Shown: positions 59,572 to 64,000 of the stretch, piece after piece
How the letters are laid out: each line of letters starts with the position of its first letter
How positions within the stretch are numbered: the stretch's first letter is position 1
NCBI GenBank assembly: GCA_019635775.1
Contig: JAHBYU010000002.1
Coordinates: 186,001 to 250,000, forward strand
Reading direction: 5' to 3'
DNA: 64,000 bases
Source: Rhizobiaceae bacterium
Lineage (GTDB): Bacteria; Pseudomonadota; Alphaproteobacteria; Rhizobiales; Rhizobiaceae
Made by a program: the position numbers and the translations under genes
Notes under the pieces: generated by a model
Told to the model about the DNA's origin: nothing
Database searches by the model: none
The model's input: only the letters and a program-made list of their open reading frames with translations

Positions 59572-61164
59572 TCAGGCCGCCTTGTCCTGGACCTGATAGT
59601 CCTTGATGGCGACGAAGCGGATGGCCGGCCAGCGTTCCGCCTCGTAGTTGAGCCCGAACTCATGCGGAGCGAGGAAAACCGGATCGCCGTCGAGGTCGCT
59701 CGCCATGTCGCCGCGATGCGCCGCGATGAAGCGCTCGACCTCATCCTTGCTGTCTGCCGAAATCCAGCGGCATATCGAAAAGCGTGACATCTCGAAATCG
59801 ACGGGCAGCGTGTACTCGACGTTCAGCCGTTCCTTGAGAACATCGAGCTGCAGCGCGCCCACCACGCCGACGATGGCAGGCGAACCGTCATCCGGCTGAA
59901 AAAGCTGCACGACGCCTTCCTCGGCCATCTGCTGGAGCGCTTCCTTGAGCTTCTTGGCCTTCATCGCGTCGCCAAGACGGACGCGGCGAAGGATTTCAGG
60001 CGCGAAATTCGGCACCCCGCGAAACAGGATGTCCTCGCCTTCCGTGAGCGTGTCGCCGATCCTGAGCGTGCCGTGGTTGGGGATGCCCACCACGTCGCCG
60101 GCATAGGCCTCGTCGGCAGTGATGCGGCTTCGCGCAAAGAAGAACTGCGGAGCGGAGAGTGACATCGGCTTGCCGGTCCGCACCAGCTTGGCCTTCATGC
60201 CGCGCTCCAGCGTGCCGGAACATACACGCACGAAAGCGATGCGGTCTCGATGGTTGGGGTCCATGTTGGCCTGGATCTTGAACACGAAACTGGTCATCTT
60301 CGGCTCGGTCGCGTGTACCACGCGCAGGTCGGCCTCCTGGTCGCGAGGCGAGGGCGCATAGTCGCCCAGGCCTTCGATCAGGTCGCGCACACCGAAGTTG
60401 CGCAGCGCCGACCCGAAATAGACGGGCGTGAGGTGGCCTTCGCGGAAAGCCTTCAAGTCGAACGGCCGGCACGCCTCGCGCGCCAGCTCCAGCTCCTCGA
60501 TCAGGGTGGCGCGCTCATTCTCGGGTAGCAGGCCGGCCACGTTGTCGGAGTCCGGACCATTGACCTTGGTCCGCTCTACCTCCGCGTCCCCGCGCCTGAC
60601 GGCGTTCTGCGCAAGGTGGTAGGTGCCCGAGAACGTCTTGCCCTGGCCGACCGGCCAGGTGATGGGCGCTGTGTCGAGCGCCAGCTTCTGCTCGATCTCG
60701 TCGAGAATCTCGAACGTGTTGCGCGCGTCACGGTCCATCTTGTTGACGAAGGTGACGATCGGGATATCTCGCAGGCGGCAAACCTCGAACAGCTTCAGCG
60801 TGCGGGGCTCGATGCCCTTGGCCGCGTCGATTACCATGACGGCGCTGTCGACGGCGGACAGGGTGCGGTAGGTGTCGTCTGCGAAGTCCTCGTGGCCGGG
60901 CGTGTCGAGCAGGTTGAAGACGTTGTCGCCATATTCGAACGTCATCACCGATGTGACGACCGAGATGCCGCGCTCGCGCTCGATCTTCATCCAGTCGGAG
61001 CGGGTCTGGATCCGGTCCTTCTTGGCCTTCACCTCACCGGCGAGCTGGATTGCGCCGCCGAACAGCAGCAGCTTTTCGGTCAGCGTGGTCTTGCCTGCGT
61101 CCGGGTGCGCGATAATCGCAAAGGTGCGGCGGCGAGCGACCGCCTGCTTGATGTCTTCGGCCAT
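59572..61164 (-). CDS. prfC: Peptide chain release factor 3
   Basis: Encodes 530 residues, typical for RF3. G1 is AHPDAGKTT, G3 DTPGHEDF with the catalytic histidine, and G4 NKMD. The RF3-specific DWMKIERERGISV, WPVGQGKTFSGTY and PVYFGSALRNFGV blocks are present. RF3 is a GTPase that removes RF1 and RF2 from the ribosome after termination. A class III cyclase follows within eight bases on the same strand. Confidence 0.95.
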   Translation of the reverse strand: MAEDIKQAVARRRTFAIIAHPDAGKTTLTEKLLLFGGAIQLAGEVKAKKDRIQTRSDWMKIERERGISVVTSVMTFEYGDNVFNLLDTPGHEDFADDTYRTLSAVDSAVMVIDAAKGIEPRTLKLFEVCRLRDIPIVTFVNKMDRDARNTFEILDEIEQKLALDTAPITWPVGQGKTFSGTYHLAQNAVRRGDAEVERTKVNGPDSDNVAGLLPENERATLIEELELAREACRPFDLKAFREGHLTPVYFGSALRNFGVRDLIEGLGDYAPSPRDQEADLRVVHATEPKMTSFVFKIQANMDPNHRDRIAFVRVCSGTLERGMKAKLVRTGKPMSLSAPQFFFARSRITADEAYAGDVVGIPNHGTLRIGDTLTEGEDILFRGVPNFAPEILRRVRLGDAMKAKKLKEALQQMAEEGVVQLFQPDDGSPAIVGVVGALQLDVLKERLNVEYTLPVDFEMSRFSICRWISADSKDEVERFIAAHRGDMASDLDGDPVFLAPHEFGLNYEAERWPAIRFVAIKDYQVQDKAA

Positions 61165-61233
61165 GTCAGGAGTCCGTTGGATGGCGGGTTATATAGCCAT
61201 GCGCGACGGCTGTGTCGAGAATGGGTTCCGGCC

Positions 61234-62334
61234 TCAGATCGTCAGGTCGAAGCCTGTTTCTCCCATCGTTTCTCCATTGACCAGCAACTCGATGCGATGG
61301 AAGCCGGCATTGTGCTTGCGTGTGGTGTAGTCCCTGACTGTCTGGCTGATGGCGAGGTCGACTGCGCCCTGAGCGGGAAGATCGATTTCCTTCAGCTTGA
61401 ACACTTTTCGCGAGACGCCGTTCTTTTTCGGGTAGTGGACGGCATAGTCCACGACCAGCCGCTGCCTGTCTTGTGAACGGGACCGCACCTGGGCTTTCAG
61501 GGCAATCCGGTCTCCAAGCCGTATGCTGGCGGGCTGAACCGCAAGGCATTCCACCGTGACACTTGCCTTTCCGGTCGCACCTACGAGAGCCAGAGCCCGC
61601 GGGTCGCCTTTCTTGACGAGTGTCCTGAGCGCATGGCGCACGATCCACGCCGTTGTTCTGTCCTGGCGATCCCAGCCAGACACCTGTTCGAGCAGGAAGT
61701 CCGGATTGTCCTTTCCGATGTCGTTCAGGTGATTGGCGACGGACTTGCGTACATAGAGGCTTGGATCTGCCTTCAGCGCGTCGAGGATAGGCATTGTGGG
61801 CGAGGGGTCTGCGATGAGGTTCTTCAACTGGAAGGACCAGGGCAGGCGGGGCCGTGAGCCCTCGCTCGCAAGCCGCCTGACATGCTCGTTTTCGTCCTTT
61901 GCCCAGCCCGTCATCACGGAAAGGGTCCGGTCGAAGTCGGCAAGCAGGAAGTGTCGAATCGCGAATTCGGATGAGCCGAAGCGGGTCAGGTATCTGAGCG
62001 CTTCGAGCGACCGGTCGAAATGCTTCTGCCCGTAAAGCGCGACATATTCGGAAAGCGAGATGGTCACGAAGGCATGGCCGAGCCGCGGCGCCAGATCTTC
62101 GAGGACGGTCACTGCCTTATGGAAATCCTGCGGCAGTGTCTCGTGCAGGCTGGTCGCCACCCGGCGCATGCGCAGCATGATGCCGAGATCGTCGAGCCCC
62201 TCGGTGGCAAGCTTCACGAACCGCTTGGCGTCGAAGTCCGGCCAGACCGTTTCGGTTTCGCGCGCAATATGCCGCACCCGGTCGCGATTGAAGATTTCCT
62301 TGAGAGCCGGAGCGCCTTGCTCTGAATCCGCCAT
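61234..62334 (-). CDS. HEAT-repeat DNA alkylation repair protein (AlkD/AlkC-like)
   Basis: Encodes 366 residues. It is all-helical with HEAT-like repeats (for example DALKADPSLYVRKSVANHLN, GWAKDENEHVRRLASEGSRP) and the conserved WIVRHALRTLVKKG and RRLASEGSRPRLPW stretches seen in bacterial alkylation-repair proteins of this fold. A C-terminal beta-rich extension (about 260-366) is additional. It would excise N-alkylated bases; activity is inferred from fold similarity. Divergent from dut. Confidence 0.75.
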   Translation of the reverse strand: MADSEQGAPALKEIFNRDRVRHIARETETVWPDFDAKRFVKLATEGLDDLGIMLRMRRVATSLHETLPQDFHKAVTVLEDLAPRLGHAFVTISLSEYVALYGQKHFDRSLEALRYLTRFGSSEFAIRHFLLADFDRTLSVMTGWAKDENEHVRRLASEGSRPRLPWSFQLKNLIADPSPTMPILDALKADPSLYVRKSVANHLNDIGKDNPDFLLEQVSGWDRQDRTTAWIVRHALRTLVKKGDPRALALVGATGKASVTVECLAVQPASIRLGDRIALKAQVRSRSQDRQRLVVDYAVHYPKKNGVSRKVFKLKEIDLPAQGAVDLAISQTVRDYTTRKHNAGFHRIELLVNGETMGETGFDLTI

Positions 62335-62476
62335 GCTCTACGATTCCCGCATTTGCGTAGGTTACTACATGACCGCCCCTGACAGGTGCTGTCAGGAGAA
62401 GATGACTGGGGAAATCGTTTGATTGCGCCGCGCCGAGGTTGACCGGCCTGCCTGTTTCTTCGATAGGTCGGCTTTA

Positions 62477-62950
62477 ATGAAGCTCGTTTCCGGAAAATCT
62501 CCAGTCATCGGTATGGTGCGCCTCCCGCACGGCGAGGGCCTGCCCTTGCCTTCATATGAAACGGCGGGCGCAGCCGGCATGGACCTGCGCGCGGCCGTGC
62601 CGGAGGATCGCCCGCTGGTCATCGTGCCCGGCAGGCGCGCACTGGTGCCGACGGGGCTGGTCATGGAGATCCCCGAAGGGTTCGAGGGGCAGGTTCGCCC
62701 GCGTTCCGGCCTCGCCTTCAAGAATGGCGTGACCTGTATCAACACGCCCGGGACCATCGACAGCGACTATCGCGGCGAGGTCAAGGTGCTTCTCGTCAAT
62801 CTCGGCAACGACGATTTCGAAGTGACGCGCGGCATGCGCATCGCCCAACTTCTGGTTGCGCCGGTTGTACAGGCGATCATCGAGGAGCGTAGCCTTGCAG
62901 GCTCAACCGAACGCGGAGCGGGCGGGTTTGGCTCGACCGGCACCGGTTGA
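62477..62950 (+). CDS. dut: Deoxyuridine 5'-triphosphate nucleotidohydrolase
   Basis: Encodes 157 residues of the trimeric dUTPase family with all five motifs: [33 protein letters not shown] (catalytic Asp), GMRIAQLL and [10 protein letters not shown]. It hydrolyses dUTP to dUMP, keeping uracil out of DNA. ATG 62477 is the family start; an in-frame start at 62423 is less likely. Confidence 0.95.
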   Translation: MKLVSGKSPVIGMVRLPHGEGLPLPSYETAGAAGMDLRAAVPEDRPLVIVPGRRALVPTGLVMEIPEGFEGQVRPRSGLAFKNGVTCINTPGTIDSDYRGEVKVLLVNLGNDDFEVTRGMRIAQLLVAPVVQAIIEERSLAGSTERGAGGFGSTGTG

Positions 62951-63050
62951 CGAAGGCGCCTGTCATCTGCCGATTTACAAGCATAAGCCAGTCGCCTTAG
63001 GATCGGGATGCTGGCTGGGGCCGGTATTCGTGTTTGGCTGAGCAGACGGC

Positions 63051-63851
63051 ATGAGCCCAAATTTCCGCGATCTTCACAACGGCGATTTTCCTTTCATCAT
63101 GGCCAACCCGTGGGATATTGGCACGGCGAAGCTGCTTGCTTCCCTGGGGTTCAAAGCTCTCGCAACGACCAGTGCAGGTTATGCGTTCTCGCGCGGGCTT
63201 CCGGACGGAAGCGTAAGCTTCGATGTCATGATACAGCACTGCCGCGAGATCGTCGGCGCTACAGGTCTGCCGGTTTCGGCTGATCTGGAGCGGGGTAAGG
63301 GCGACAGCCCGGCAAGCGCGGCCGAAACCATCTTTGCGGCTGAAGCTGCAGGGCTGGCTGGCTGCTCCATCGAGGACCATACGGGCGATTCGGCGAAACC
63401 AATCTACGATTTCAACCATGCGGTCGAACGCGTAGCAGCGGCGGCCGACGCTGCACGGTCGCTTAAGAAGGATTTCGTCTTTACAGCTCGTGCGGAAAAT
63501 TTCCTTTGGGACCGTCCCGATATCGACGACACGATACGTCGTTTGCAGGCGTTTGAGGCAGCAGGAGCAGACGTGCTCTATGCTCCGGGCCTGAGCGACA
63601 TTGGCACGGTAAGGACCGTCTGCGAGTCGCTGTCGAAGCCGGTCAACGTCCTTGCGCAACCGACTCTGACGCTTCACGAACTTGACGCAGCCGGAGTCCG
63701 GCGCATTTCGCTGGGCTCCAAGCTTGCGACTTTTGCCTATGGTATGATCGAGAAGGCATCGCGCGAAATGCTGGACGACGGAACGTTCGGCTTCGCGCGA
63801 TCAGGCATGGCGTTCTCGCGCGCTCAGGCGCTTTTCACGAAGGACGGCTAA
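63051..63851 (+). CDS. Isocitrate lyase / PEP mutase superfamily protein
   Basis: Encodes 266 residues of the ICL/PEPM barrel. The opening FIMANPWDIGTAKLLASLGF, SADLERGKGDSP, SIEDHT, and FTARAENFLW are typical of the large group of uncharacterised members. The catalytic loop usual in isocitrate lyase (KKCGH) is not present; GKGDSPA occupies the comparable place. It is probably a lyase or hydrolase of a small oxo-acid. The 3' end overlaps the converging EI24 gene by 17 bases. Confidence 0.8.
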   Translation: MSPNFRDLHNGDFPFIMANPWDIGTAKLLASLGFKALATTSAGYAFSRGLPDGSVSFDVMIQHCREIVGATGLPVSADLERGKGDSPASAAETIFAAEAAGLAGCSIEDHTGDSAKPIYDFNHAVERVAAAADAARSLKKDFVFTARAENFLWDRPDIDDTIRRLQAFEAAGADVLYAPGLSDIGTVRTVCESLSKPVNVLAQPTLTLHELDAAGVRRISLGSKLATFAYGMIEKASREMLDDGTFGFARSGMAFSRAQALFTKDG

Positions 63852-64000
63852 CCGCGCCCAAGTTTCGGTGCTCCTGCGCACTGATCGCCTTGTGCAGGTG
63901 GACCATCATGGCCGCTGCAAAAAGTGGCGTAAGCAGATTTAGCAGCGGGACCGCTAGGAAGCCCGCCACGACGAGACCCGCAAGAAATACAGTCAGCCCA
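63835..64000 (-). CDS. EI24/CysZ-like membrane protein, C-terminal part (5' end outside window)
   Basis: The minus-strand frame is open from the window edge to TGA at 63837-63835, giving about 54 residues. The sequence VFLAGLVVAGFLAVPLLNLL followed by TPLFAAAMMVHLHKAIS resembles the last membrane helix and tail of EI24-domain/CysZ-type proteins. Most of the gene lies outside the window, so the name is tentative. Confidence 0.6.
   Translation of the reverse strand, partial: GLTVFLAGLVVAGFLAVPLLNLLTPLFAAAMMVHLHKAISAQEHRNLGAVSRPS

Overview
The window looks like ordinary chromosome from an alphaproteobacterium of the order Hyphomicrobiales (Rhizobiales), most likely a Mesorhizobium or Phyllobacteriaceae-like organism. 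The pointers are high G+C, alphaproteobacterial housekeeping genes (recO, cysS, cimA, greA, aatA, def-fmt-truA, dapD/dapE, prfC, dut), a TIGR02301 protein, an LsrB/VtlR-type LysR regulator beside trxB, an AbcR (alpha-r15) small RNA, and the dispersed palindromic repeat with the core GTGGGAACCGGTTTTCGG. I see no insertion sequence, integrase, prophage, rRNA, tRNA or CRISPR array.

Layout. 1-15 kb: the 3' end of recO, a giant DUF2339 membrane protein, an MFS transporter, a GNAT plus RLAN/ATP-grasp ligase pair, an SbmA/YddA-type ABC exporter, HD and YgfZ proteins, a dihydroorotase-like amidohydrolase, secreted hypotheticals, a Nudix hydrolase and an SRAP protein. 15-24 kb: cysS with a possible Cys-codon leader, VOC and GFA proteins, prolyl aminopeptidase, cimA, rarD, a TPR protein, CsbD, and a PQQ-type sugar dehydrogenase. 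24-31 kb: greA followed by LPS-core glycosyltransferases, then Lrp, trxB, lsrB/vtlR, the AbcR sRNA and msrP. 31-41 kb: an EF-G paralogue, a cupin, a UGT-like glycosyltransferase, aatA, tandem EAL genes (one canonical, one degenerate), a GST whose stop lies in a four-copy repeat array, a cold-shock protein and a hydroxyisobutyrate-dehydrogenase-like enzyme. 41-50 kb: ogt, a lytic transglycosylase lipoprotein, a luciferase-like monooxygenase, an AI-2E family permease, rmuC and the def-fmt-GNAT-truA operon. 50-64 kb: a minus-strand dapD...dapE cluster holding four small membrane or hypothetical genes, a LOG-family protein, DUF817, a HAD nucleotidase, a diguanylate cyclase tail-to-tail with a class III nucleotidyl cyclase, prfC, a HEAT-repeat alkylation-repair protein, dut, an ICL/PEP-mutase-like enzyme and the 3' end of an EI24/CysZ-like membrane protein.

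How genes work together. The 24-31 kb block combines envelope construction (LPS-core transferases) with redox and post-transcriptional control (TrxB, LsrB/VtlR, AbcR, MsrP). def-fmt-truA is translation initiation and tRNA maturation; dapD and dapE are two steps of the succinylase lysine/diaminopimelate pathway. Second-messenger genes recur: an EAL pair, a GGDEF protein with an I-site and a nucleotidyl cyclase. Many neighbours overlap by ATGA or TTGA, so translational coupling is common.

The most interesting signals are: the AbcR sRNA directly downstream of its likely regulator; a Cys-codon mini-ORF with mutually exclusive stems before cysS; the catalytic plus degenerate EAL pair; the GNAT/ATP-grasp cassette; two enzymes lacking a hallmark histidine (the EF-G paralogue and the dihydroorotase-like protein); the repeat array that terminates a coding sequence; and two Lys/Ala-rich microproteins. 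All functions are inferred from sequence recognition alone; no searches were run.
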